DNA from: Metridium senile
Lineage: Eukaryota > Cnidaria > Anthozoa > Actiniaria > Metridiidae
Assembly (NCBI GenBank): GCA_949775045.1
Contig: OX459097.1
Coordinates: 5,845,685-5,909,684 of the forward strand
DNA length: 64,000 nucleotides
Direction: 5' to 3'
Within the stretch, counting starts at the first letter, position 1; each line of letters begins with the position of its first letter. The notes beneath the pieces are model-generated. The model worked only from the letters and a program-made list of their open reading frames with translations. It ran no database searches and was not told where the DNA came from. A program made the position numbers and the translations under genes. Positions 11,501 to 23,247 of this stretch are shown here, in pieces.

Positions 11501-14500
11501 ACAGCTAGCTTCTCATATAATAGTATGCAGTCATCATAATTTGGTACCAATCAATGGTACATGGTCAAAACAGCTAGCTTCTGATATAGTACAAGGTCCA
11601 AAACAGCTAGCTTCTCATTTAATGGTATGCAGTCATCATAATTTGGTACCAATCAATGGTACAAGGTCCAAAACAGCTAGCTTCTCATATAATAGTAATG
11701 CAGTCATCATAATTTGGTACCAATCAATGGTACAATGTACAAAACAGCTATAAGCTTCATATAATAGTATGCAGTCATCATAATTTGGTACCAATCAATG
11801 GTACAATGTACAAAACAGCTATAAGCTTCATATAATAGTATGCAGTCATCATAATTTGGTACCAATCAATGGTACAATGTACAAAACAGCTATAAGCTTC
11901 ATATAATAGTATGCAGTCATCATAATTTGGTACCAATCAATGGTACAATGTACAAAACAGCTATAAGCTTCATATAATAGTATGCAGTCATCATAATTTG
12001 GTACCAATCAATGGTACAATGTCAAAAACAGCTAGCTTCTCATATAATATTAATGCAGTCATCATAATTTGGTACCAATCAATGGTACAATGTCAAAAAC
12101 AGCTAGCTTCTAATATAATAGTAATGCTGTCATCATAATTTGGTACCAATCAATGGTACAAGGTCCAAAACAGCTAGCTTCTCATATAATAGTAATGACA
12201 TCGACATAATTTAGTACCAATCAATGGTACAATGTACAAAACAGCTATAAGCTTCATATAATAGGATGCAGTCATCATAATTTGGTACCAATCAATGGTA
12301 CATGGTCAAAACAGCTAGCTTCTGATATAATGTACAAGGTCCAAAACAGCTAGCTTCTCATATAATAGTAATGCAGTCATCATAATTTGGTACCAATCAA
12401 TGGTACAATGTACAAAACAGCTACAAGCTTCATATAATAGGATGCAGTCATCATAATTTGGTACCAATCAATGGTACAATGTACAAAACAGCTATAAGCT
12501 TCATATAATAGTATGCAGTCATCATAATTTGGTAGCAATCAATGGTACAATGTACAAAACAGCTATAAGCTTCATATAATAGTATGCAGTCATCATAATT
12601 TGGTACCAATCAATGGTACAATGTCAAAAACAGCTAGCTTCTCATATAATATTAATGCAGTCATCATAATTTGGTACCAATCAATGGTACAATGTCAAAA
12701 ACAGCTAGCTTCTCATTTAATAGTATGCAGTCATCATAATTTGGTACCAATCAATGGTACAAGGTCCAAAACAGCTAGCTTCTCATATAATAGTAATGCA
12801 GTCATCATAATTTGGTACCAATCAATGGTACAATGTACAAAACAGCTATAAGCTTCATATAATAGTATGCAGTCATCATAATTTGGTACCAATCAATGGT
12901 ACAATGTACAAAACAGCTAGCTTCTCATTTAATAGTATGCAGTCATCATAATTTGGTACCAATCAATGGTACAATGTACAAAACAGCTATAAGCTTCATA
13001 TAATAGGATGCAGTCATCATAATTTGGTACCAATCAATGGTACATGGTCAAAACAGCTAGCTTCTGATATAATAGTAATGCAGTCATCATAATTTGGTAC
13101 CAATCAATGGTACAATGTACAAAACAGCTAGCTTCTCATTTAATAGTATGCAGTCATCATAATTTGGTACCAATCAATGGTACATGGTCAAAACAGCTAG
13201 CTTCTGATATAATAGTAATGCAGTCATCATAATTTGGTACCAATCAATGGTACAAGGTCAAAACAGCTAGCTTCTCATTTAATAGTATGCAGTCATCATA
13301 ATTTGGTACCAATCAATGGTACAATGTACAAAACAGCTATAAGCTTCATATAATAGTATGCAGTCATCATAATTTGGTACCAATCAATGGTACAAGGTCC
13401 AAAACAGCTAGCTTCTCATTTAATAGTATGCAGTCATCATAATTTGGTACCAATCAATGGTACAAGGTCCAAAACAGCTAGCTTCTCATATAATAGTATG
13501 CAGTCATCATAATTTGGTACCAATCAATGGTACATGGTCAAAACAGCTAGCTTCTGATATAATAGTAATGCAGTCATCATAATTTGGTACCAAGTACAAT
13601 GTCCAAAACAGCTAGCTTCTAATATAATAGTAATGCTGTCATCATAATTTGGTACCAATCAATGGTACAAGGTCCAAAACAGCTAGCTTCTCATTTAATA
13701 GTATGCAGTCATCATAATTTGGTACCAATCAATGGTACAAGGTCCAAAACAGCTAGCTTCTCATATAATAGTATGCAGTCATCATAATTTGGTACCAATC
13801 AATGGTACATGGTCAAAACAGCTAGCTTCTGATATAATAGTAATGCAGTCATCATAATTTGGTACCAAGTACAATGTCCAAAACAGCTAGCTTCTAATAT
13901 AATAGTAATGCTGTCATCATAATTTGGTACCAATCAATGGTACAAGGTCCAAAACAGCTAGCTTCTCATATAATAGTATGCAGTCATCATAATTTGGTAC
14001 CAATCAATGGTACAATGTACAAAACAGCTATAAGCTTCATATAATAGTATGCAGTCATCATAATTTGGTACCAATCAATGGTACAAGGTCCAAAACAGCT
14101 AGCTTCTAATATAATAGTAATGCTGTCATCATAATTTGGTACCAATCAATGGTACAAGGTCCAAAACAGCTAGCTTCTCATATAATAGTATGCAGTCATC
14201 ATAATTTGGTACCAATCAATGGTACATGGTCAAAACAGCTAGCTTCTGATATAATAGTAATGCAGTCATCATAATTTGGTACCAAGTACAATGTCCAAAA
14301 CAGCTAGCTTCTAATATAATAGTAATGCTGTCATCATAATTTGGTACCAATCAATGGTACAAGGTCCAAAACAGCTAGCTTCTCATATAATAGTATGCAG
14401 TCATCATAATTTGGTACCAATCAATGGTACAAGGTCCAAAACAGCTAGCTTCTGATATAATAGTAATGCAGTCATCATAATTTGGTACCAATCAATGGTA

Positions 14501-17285
14501 CAATGTACAAAACAGCTACAAGCTTCATATAATAGGATGCAGTCATCATAATTTGGTACCAATCAATGGTACATGGTCAAAACAGCTAGCTTCTGATATA
14601 ATAGTAATGCAGTCATCATAATTTGGTACCAATCAATGGTACAATGTACAAAACAGCTAGCTTCTCATTTAATAGTATGCAGTCATCATAATTTGGTACC
14701 AATCAATGGTACATGGTCAAAACAGCTAGCTTCTGATATAGTACAAGGTCCAAAACAGCTAGCTTCTCATTTAATGGTATGCAGTCATCATAATTTGGTA
14801 CCAATCAATGGTACAAGGTCCAAAACAGCTAGCTTCTCATATAATAGTAATGCAGCCATCATAATTTGGTACCAATCAATGGTACAATGTACAAAACAGC
14901 TATAAGCTTCATATAATAGTATGCAGTCATCATAATTTGGTACCAATCAATGGTACAATGTACAAAACAGCTAGCTTCTCATTTAATAGTATGCAGTCAT
15001 CATAATTTGGTACCAATCAATGGTACAATGTACAAAACAGCTATAAGCTTCATATAATAGTATGCAGTCATCATAATTTGGTACCAATCAATGGTACAAG
15101 GTCCAAAACAGCTAGCTTCTCATATAATAGTATGCAGTCATCATAATTTGGTAGCAATCAATGGTACAATGTACAAAACAGCTATAAGCTTCATATAATA
15201 GTATGCAGTCATCATAATTTGGTACCAATCAATGGTACAAGGTCCAAAACAGCTACAAGCTTCATATAATAGGATGCAGTCATCATAATTTGGTACCAAT
15301 CAATGGTACATGGTCAAAACAGCTAGCTTCTGATATAATAGTAATGCAGTCATCATAATTTGGTACCAATCAATGGTACAATGTACAAAACAGCTAGCTT
15401 CTCATTTAATAGTATGCAGTCATCATAATTTGGTACCAATCAATGGTACATGGTCAAAACAGCTAGCTTCTGATATAGTACAAGGTCCAAAACAGCTAGC
15501 TTCTCATTTAATGGTATGCAGTCATCATAATTTGGTACCAATCAATGGTACAAGGTCCAAAACAGCTAGCTTCTCATATAATAGTAATGCAGCCATCATA
15601 ATTTGGTACCAATCAATGGTACAATGTACAAAACAGCTATAAGCTTCATATAATAGTATGCAGTCATCATAATTTGGTACCAATCAATGGTACAATGTAC
15701 AAAACAGCTAGCTTCTCATTTAATAGTATGCAGTCATCATAATTTGGTACCAATCAATGGTACAATGTACAAAACAGCTATAAGCTTCATATAATAGTAT
15801 GCAGTCATCATAATCTGGTACCAATCAATGGTACAAGGTCCAAAACGTAGAAGGTCCAAAACAGCTAGCTTCTCATATAATAGTATGCATGCACTGTCAT
15901 CATAATTTGGTACCAATCAATGGTACAAGGTCCAAAACAGCTAGCTTCTCATATAATAGTAATGCAGTCATCATAATTTGGTACCAATCAATGGTACAAG
16001 GTCCAAAACAGCTAGCTTCTCATATAATAGTATGCAGTCATCATAATTTGGTACCAATCAATGGTACAATGTCCAAAACAGCTAGCTTCTCGTACAAGGT
16101 CCAAAACAGCCAGCTTCTCATATAATAGTAATGACATCATCATAATTTAGTACCAATCAATAGTACAAGGTCCAAAACAGCTAGCTTCTCATATAATAGT
16201 ATGCGTCATTATAATTTGGTACCAATCAATGGTACAAGGTCCAAAACAGCTAGCTTCTCATTTAATAGTATGCAGTCATCATAATTTGGTACCAATCAAT
16301 GGTACAATGTACAAAACAGCTATAAGCTTCATATAATAGTATGCAGTCATCATAATTTGGTACCAATCAATGGTACAAGGTCCAAAACAGCTAGCTTCTC
16401 ATTTAATAGTATGCAGTCATCATAATTTGGTACCAATCAATGGTACAAGGTCCAAAACAGCTAGCTTCTCATATAATAGTAATGCAGTCATCATAATTTG
16501 GTACCAATCAATGGTACAATGTACAAAACAGCTATAAGCTTCATATAATAGTATGCAGTCATCATAATTTGGTACCAATCAATGGTACAATGTACAAAAC
16601 AGCTAGCTTCTCATTTAATAGTATGCAGTCATCATAATTTGGTACCAATCAATGGTACAATGTACAAAACAGCTATAAGCTTCATATAATAGTATGCAGT
16701 CATCATAAAACGTAGAAGGTCCAAAACAGCTAGCTTCTCATATAATAGTATGCACTGTCATCATAATTTGGTACCAATCAATGGTACAAGGTCCAAAACA
16801 GCTAGATTCTCATATAATAGTAATGACATCATCATAATTTAGTACCAATCAATGGTACAAGGTCCAAAACAGCTAGCTTCTCATATAATAGTAATGACAT
16901 CATCATAATTTAGTACCAATCAATAGTACAAGGTCCAAAACAGCTAGCTTCTCATATAATAGTATGCGTCATTATAATTTGGTACCAATCAATGGTACAA
17001 GGTCCAAAACAGCTAGCTTCTCATATAATAGTATGCAGTCATCATAATTTGGTACCAATCAATGGTACAATGTCCAAAACAGATAGCTTCTCATATAATA
17101 GTAATGACATCATCATAATTTAGTACCAATCAATGGTACAAGGTCCAAAACAGCTAGCTTCTCATATAATAGTATGCGTCATTATAATTTGGTACCAATC
17201 AATGGTACAAGGTCCAAAACAGCTAGCTTCTGATATAATAGTATGCAGTCATTATAATTTGGTACCAATCAATGGTACAATGTTT
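8600..17285. repeat. satellite array, about 70-bp unit, about 124 copies, with higher-order duplications
   Basis: Each unit reads roughly GCAGTCATCATAATTTGGTA, CCAATCAATGGTAC, a linker, then AAAACAGCTAGCTTCTCATA. Two unit types alternate: one with AAGGTCCAAAACAGCTAGCT, the other with ATGTACAAAACAGCTATAAG. GTACCA-ATCAA-TGGTAC in every unit is a perfect 6-bp stem with a 5-nt loop. Large blocks repeat: about 9.17-11.23 kb recurs at 11.61-13.69 kb (offset 2447, then 2461 after a 14-bp indel), and 14636-14905 recurs exactly at 15373-15642 (offset 737). The right end becomes more degenerate (ACATCATCATAATTTAGTAC variants, 16.1-17.2 kb). The open frames inside are by-products of periodicity. Confidence 0.95.
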
Positions 17286-18400
17286 TAAATGAAACTTGTT
17301 TGTCAAATAAGGTACATAAACAACCTCTATTACCAGATTGCCTAGCAACCATAGTTCCTCCATCTTTTTGGTGTAAATCTGCAAGGAAGATTCTGAGAAA
17401 GTTTAGTGTTAATTTAAGGATAATATATATTAAGAATGATCATTCTTTTGACAGTTTTCTTTTCCTCAACACATACTTTACCTGTGCATTTTACAACATT
17501 TGATTTTCATTACAAAATGTTCATTAAAATTATCACATGCAAGTGAAAAATTACAAAGTACAAAGTTATAAAGTACAATTAACAGTCTAATACATAGATG
17601 AAACATGTTACAGACGGTAAAATCTCTTGTACAAGTATTTTTACAGCATGATGTTATAATACCTGCTTTGAAAGCCTCCCCTTCCATTTTTTTATTTGAT
17701 TAATTTGAAAGAAGCAGGTACTTTACAAGCATTTACAATCAATTATAATTGTTACATGCATAAAAAAAATAGACAAGGAAAAGCTGTTGACATAAAGTGG
17801 TTAGTATTGCACACGTACCCATTATAACAATGGGGTGTGTAAACAAGCCAGGAATTTTTGTTGTTTATTTGATCAATTTATTTTCAGAAAAATACATGAA
17901 TACATAATTGCCTCTTTGTGTTGACGTTGAATACCAGGAACTCTTTCATTTTCCAGGAATCATGAATTTCGCTCATCCATTTCATTATAGCTCCATTCAT
18001 TTCATTCGGTAACAAACGCCCAATCAGATCCAGGGAAAATATTCTTCGGTTGTTTCAGTTAAATTCCAGAACTTCCATCACTTGCGAGAAACGTACCGGG
18101 AAAAATCAAAATATTCCTTACAAAGATGGTTCAGTTCCAAACATCCAACCAGGTCCAGGAAAAAAGTCTTCAGATAATAAGTAGAATTAAAAAAAATCCA
18201 GTCATCTTACCAGAAAATTATGAGGGAAAAGATCCAAGACAAATCCATATTCAATCCTTAGATATTTAAAAAAGCCGAATGTTGAGGAAATTACATTACC
18301 TACATGGCGTCAGAGTAACTTGAAAAACCTTAATCCTAAACCTGTCTAAGTTAATACTTATAGATAATAACTTTCAACTGCATTGCAATATTGTATAAAA
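17286..18400. other. no gene seen
   Basis: AT-rich flank between the satellite and the candidate non-coding transcript. I found neither coding exons with splice support nor clear repeats. Fragments resembling CCAGGAA and GAAAAT-type motifs recur loosely between 17.9 and 18.2 kb. Confidence 0.4.
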
Positions 18401-19193
18401 ATAATGAAAAGTTTAACCTTAGCATATGGTGTTTCTTCCATATGCTCGACGTCTTCATCTGTTCTTCCTGCTTTTCTTCTTCTTTCATCCCATTTTCCAT
18501 TTCTTGTTATCTTTTCTTCCCATTCTTCATCTCTTATTTATCTTTCATCTTAACCGGCTTTAGATCTATTTATAGTTTGAAAAAATAAATAAACACAAAT
18601 TTAATTTCAATTTATATAATAGCAGAAAGAAAGGAAGAAAAAGAAACGTTTATAGGCAATTAATTGTACATGTTCTTTTGAATATTTTATTATTATAAAC
18701 AATTATATTTTTAGAATTCATCGCTATCATTTTAAAACTTTTTTTTACACTGCTATAGATCTATCCATGTGATATTTTCTTTTTCTGGGTCAAGAAACTG
18801 ACAAATAAACAACAACAAAATAAGAGCAACTGTAACTATTTTGATTTTATTTATCCATTTACTATTTTTTGTCATTAATGAACAAAAATTATTGAAGAGA
18901 TTCTAATTACCTTGATTACTGTGGCTGTTATCTGGGCATCAAAGTCATAAACTTAACAGGACCTTGTACCCCAAATGTGCAATTCCAAGACTGAAAGAGA
19001 AGAAAACATGTAATATTACAATAGTGCAAGCAAAATTACTGCTCTACTGTCCCTTTCCTAAAAACATATTTATTTTATGCTTTAGATAACAAAAATGCTT
19101 TTATCCTACCTTGGGGACTGCAATCAGCTGCCAAGTGAAAGTCATTTGACGAGACTCTCCACCTCAACCAAGTCCTAAATTCATAGAAAAAAA

Positions 19194-19961
19194 TTGCATG
19201 AGTCAATGTTGCCATGCAACCCACTTCTTCCCAACCACAACTCTACTACCCACCCCTCCCCTATCAATTATCATATCTGCAACCCACCCCTCACCTATCA
19301 TGTTTTCCCATTCCTTCCCTACCACCTACTCTATACTACCCACCCCTCCCCTAACACCTATACTACCCACCCCCCCACCAATTATCATATCTGCAACCCA
19401 TCCCTCCCTAACATAACACCTTTCATGTTTTCTTCCCATACCTCCCCTACAATCTATCACCTCCACTACACACCCCTCCCTACAAACAATTACCTATTCT
19501 TCCACCCCTCCACCTCTACTACCCACCCCTCCCCTACCAATTATCATATCTACAACCCACCCCTCCCTAACAAAACACCTTTCATGTTTTCTTCCCATAC
19601 CTCCCCTACAATCTATCACCTCCACTACACACCCCTCCCTACAAACAATTACCTATTCTTCCACCCCTCCACCTCTACTACCCACCCCTCCCCTACCAAT
19701 TATCATATCTACAACCCACCCCTCCCTAACAAAACACCTTTCATGTTTTCTTCCCATACCTCCCCTACAATCTATCACCTCCACTACACACCCCTCCCTA
19801 CAAACAATTACCTATTCTTCCACCCCTCCACCTCTACTACCCACCCCTCCCCTACCAATTATCATACCTACAACCCACCCCTCCATAACAAAACACCTTT
19901 CATGTTTTCTTCCCATACCTCCCCTACAATCTATCACCTCCACTACACACCCCTCCCCTAG
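19194..19961. repeat. C-rich minisatellite, 159-bp unit
   Basis: At least two full 159-bp units plus partial and diverged copies. Landmarks are TTATCATATCTACAACCCAC at 19541, 19700 and 19859, and CACCCCTCC throughout. The plus strand is almost free of G, so the array is a strong C-tract/G-tract strand asymmetry. Because 159 is divisible by three, a 255-codon frame rich in Pro, Thr, Ser and Tyr stays open. It has no recognisable domain and I do not call it a gene. It lies just left of lncRNA exon E. Confidence 0.85.
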
Positions 19962-20165
19962 CACATATCATGGGTTTTTTTTCATTCCCTTCTCTGCTAC
20001 TCACCAATTTGTAAATGTATAAGCAGGCTCGCATTCTCCTCCCTCACTTCCCGCTTTTTATTTCATTTCTTATATTATCTCTTTCACCTCATCCCTCGTC
20101 TATCTCATCCTCGCTTGGAATTCTATTTTTAGCGTGCTACCCCTCCCCAACCTTTTTGTCACACT

Positions 20166-20177
20166 TTTGGCGCGAAA
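20166..20177. promoter_or_regulatory. perfect E2F-type site
   Basis: TTTGGCGCGAAA matches the classical E2F/DP consensus on both strands. It lies in the intron just downstream of lncRNA exon D. A second perfect dodecamer, TTTGGCGCCAAA, is at 21745-21756. Whether either is bound is unknown. Confidence 0.4.
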
Positions 20178-20439
20178 CCAAGCTCTCACTACTATATATT
20201 ATGAAAACAATTTTAGTTTTTCTCACCTTGGATATTGCATTATTTGGCCGGGCGAAAGCCTTTTGACGTAACTTTCTGCCTCAGTCGAGTGCTGCAGAAG
20301 AAAAATATGTTAGCTAAGATGACAAGACCTTAAATTTGTGAATTTTTGAAGTTAAAAGTTACCAAAAACGATAAATTAAGAATTATTTAAGGCTAAGATT
20401 ACATATTAAAAACAGTTTCATTCAGAAGTTCATGACGTC

Positions 20440-21440
20440 GAGGTAAAATTTCGCCAAACAAACTCAAACTTTTAATTCTTCAATTGAAAAAAAGTTAAAA
20501 AATATGAATTCTCTAATGCTAAGATTACGTATTGAAAACAGTTTCAATTCAAAAGTTTGAGGCCGTATTTTCACAAAAATGTGAATTTTTTGACGTTGAG
20601 GTCAAACTTCGCCAAACAAACACTCAAATTTATTCTTTAATTGAAAAAAAGTAAAAACTATGAATTCTTCTAATGATAAGATTACATATTGAAAACAGTT
20701 TCAATTCAGAAGTTGAGACCGAGGCCGTATTTTCACAAAATTGTGAATTTTCTGACGTTGAGGTCAACTGAACTTCGCCAAACAAACACTCAAATTTATT
20801 CTTTAATTTAAAAAAAGTAAAAACTATGAATTCTCTAATGCTAAGATTACATATTGAAAACACTTTCAATCCAGAAGTTGAGCCCGAGGCCGTATTTTCA
20901 CAAAATTGTGAAGTTTCTGTCGTTGAGGTCAACTGAACTTCGCCAAACAAACACTCAAATTTATTCTTTAATTTAAAAAAAGTAAAAACTATGAATTCTC
21001 TAATGCTAAGATTACATATTGAAAACACTTTCAATCCAGAAGTTGAGGCCGTATTTTCGCTAAATTGGGTTTTTTTGACATCGAGGTCAAACTTCGCCAA
21101 ACAAACCTCAAATTTTTATTCTTCAATTGAAAAAAAAGTTAAAAACTATGAATTCTCTAATGCTAAGATTACGTATTGAAAACAGTTTCAATTCAAAAGT
21201 TTGAGGCCGTATTTTCACAAAAATGTGAATTTTTTGACGTTGAGGTCAAACTTCGCCAAACAAACACTCAAATTTATTCTTTAATTGAAAAAAAGTAAAA
21301 ACTATGAATTCTTCTAATGATAAGATTACATATTGAAAACAGTTTCAATTCAGAAGTTGAGGTCGTATTTTCGCTAAATTGTGATTTTTTTGACGTTGAG
21401 GTCAAACTTCGCCAAACAAACTTAAATTTATTCTCTATTT
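20440..21440. repeat. minisatellite, about 160-bp unit, seven copies
   Basis: CTTCGCCAAACAAAC recurs at about 20451, 20609, 20775, 20940, 21094, 21252 and 21409, so units are 154-166 bp. Each unit carries TTGACGTTGAGGTCAAACTT, ATGAATTCTCTAATGCTAAG, ATTACATATTGAAAACAGTT and GAGGCCGTATTTTCACAAAA. The array fills most of the candidate lncRNA intron between exons C and D. A 156-codon minus-strand frame through three units is periodicity, not a gene. Confidence 0.9.
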
Positions 21441-22149
21441 AAAAAAATACAATTACAGTAATAGTACAATAATAGTAGTATAGTAGAATGTGTTCTTGCT
21501 TTGCTGTTGAACGATATTACGGAGAAGAATGAAGGTTGAAAACGTACCGTGTGAATGAACGGTTCATGCATGCAAAGCTGCTACTCGAACAAACCATGAA
21601 ATACTCCAGCACCATTCCTTCAAAGCAGGAAACTCGTTCTGTAAAGAAAACGAATAATATAAAGTCAGAAAAACTTGACAAATGAAGATTTTAGGTGCAT
21701 TTACGCCTGCCGAATTTGTCGTCATTCACCCGAGCAAGTTTCAATTTGGCGCCAAAAGCAACACTCACAATTTTTCGCCACAAAAAAATATTGAAAAATA
21801 GGTTTTGCACTTCTTAATACAAACATTAAAGGTTAATAAAGAGTACCTAGTTTCAAAAAAAGATAAAAAACTTACCGTGTTTGTGAGTTCACGAGTTCTG
21901 AATAGCTGTGGTGCTGAACTTGCCATGTGACTTGAGCTTTGTCCAAATTTTCACGAAATTTTGCTTGAAAACAGCTTCATTGAAGTATCCATCGGCTAGT
22001 ACAGTTGTAGAACTTTCTAAAAACAAGAAAACAAAAGGAAAAAATTAAGTTTTGTGCAAAAATTTCAACAAAACAACAGCGCGTTTTACCTACATCTTGT
22101 CTTTCGTCGTCTTGGGGTAAAGTGAGCTTGCTCGTAAGGCGGGAAGACC

Positions 22150-22300
22150 TTGAAAGATAGTCAAATAACTTCGTGCAGTTTTAGCCAATCACAGACGAGG
22201 AAATAAATTCGACGATAGTTTAACCAATCAGATAGCAAAGAAGAAATCTTTGATTGACAAATGGGTGGGACCACGTGGGGTGAATTTCCTTATATAGTAA
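22150..22300 (-). promoter_or_regulatory. candidate promoter of the minus-strand transcript
   Basis: Read on the minus strand, TACTATATAAGG (about 22286-22298) is a TATA-like element upstream of exon A. An E-box CCACGTGG is at about 22270. Two inverted CCAAT boxes, ATTGGTTAAA and ATTGGCTAAA, lie near 22225 and 22180. The plus-strand orphan gene starts about 1 kb to the right, so the interval could serve both directions. All of this is motif reading only. Confidence 0.3.
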
Positions 22301-23247
22301 TAAAATCGTGCATGTTCACACGATGCAATAATCCCCCACTACCCTACCTCCCTACTACCACCGAGTGCACAAATAATTTTAAAAACTACATAGATAATAA
22401 TATTTAAAAAAGAAATTCAAAGTTGTATGGCTTCGATAAAGTTTGAATTGCGATATTTTTGAGCTGGTTTTGACTGCAAGATTCACAAATAAGGTGCAAA
22501 TTGGTGTCTATAACAGTTTTCAAGTCGATTCTTTTTTATTGACAAATAACCAAAGGTTTTGAATTTTTTATTTTAAATAATCCCTTTTTCAAAATTCGCA
22601 GTGAGTTTTTTTTAACACTTGAAAAAAAAACCCGTTTTATTTTGATATTGAGATATTTACCTCCCTACCCCTCTACCCATGGTTTGTTTGGGTTGATAAG
22701 TAAACACTTTGTTAACGTTTAACCCTTGCGTATCGATTGCGTATTTCGTATGTACACATTGCGTAAATATGTTACTGATAACAGACATAACATATACAGA
22801 GAAATACTGTGCAGTTCACGCGGCATATTGAGAGATTTTTTAAGTACTTGTCGTTACGTAAAGAGTTTTACTTTGGTAAGTAACATTTTAAAGACAAAAT
22901 TTGGATTTAACTGCGATTTTTAGCGTGAAAACAAAAGCGGTGAGTGAGCGAGAAAAATGTACATTTTTGCGTAATTGTTCCAGAACTTGTTATAAACAAT
23001 TAACATTTTTGTTGATATTTTGATATTATGTTTTCTTCATAACATCTTATTTCTGCCTTATTCCATATTATTAAATTACTGTGTTCTTTATTTTTAGATC
23101 TTATGCTTATTTAATTAATTAATTTAATTCATTTAGTGTTATAATTTAGAAATTTCTTTTTGTATTTAAATGTTCGATGACTAGAAAGATAGTAATATAT
23201 ATTACAAATAAATAAGATAGTTCTAATTTTCATTTTAAGCTCATTGG

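Larger units (their letters stand above)
18911..22260 (-). ncRNA. candidate spliced long non-coding RNA (six exons)
   Basis: Exons inferred from good splice sites on the minus strand: A (about 22260 to 22090, start unknown), B 22016-21876, C 21638-21548, D 20291-20227, E 19174-19110 and F 18990-18911. Donors are GTAAAA, GTAAGT, GTACGT, GTGAGA, GTAGGA and GTAATT. Most acceptors follow pyrimidine tracts (TTGTTTTTAG, TTTCTTTACAG, TTCTTCTGCAG, TCTCTTTCAG). No frame runs through the chain. Exon B alone is open for about 40 codons before a TGA. D and E are both 65 nt and align without gaps. A seventh exon ending at 18418 (donor GTTAAA) is possible. Two tandem arrays lie in its introns. Nothing is known of its function. 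It could instead be the 5' untranslated part of a gene continuing left, or chance sites. Confidence 0.4.

Noticed and set aside
8633..16125. Repeated 68-89-residue frames (MVPINGT..., MVQCTKQL...) on the plus strand
   Set aside because: They exist only because the 70-bp units happen to stay open for a few copies. They start and stop with unit variants and have no splice or codon signal.
19194..19961. 255-residue Pro/Thr/Tyr-rich frame
   Set aside because: The repeat length of 159 is divisible by three, so one frame stays open. There is no domain, no conserved start context and no G in the strand.
20630..21100. 156-residue minus-strand frame with internal repeats
   Set aside because: It is entirely within the 160-bp array and repeats the same segment. 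Other units break the frame.
22750..22875. Plus-strand exon of 42 codons with GTAAGT donor upstream of the orphan gene
   Set aside because: Its phase 0 end does not match the phase 1 needed at the 23233 acceptor. It can only be a 5'-UTR exon if used at all.
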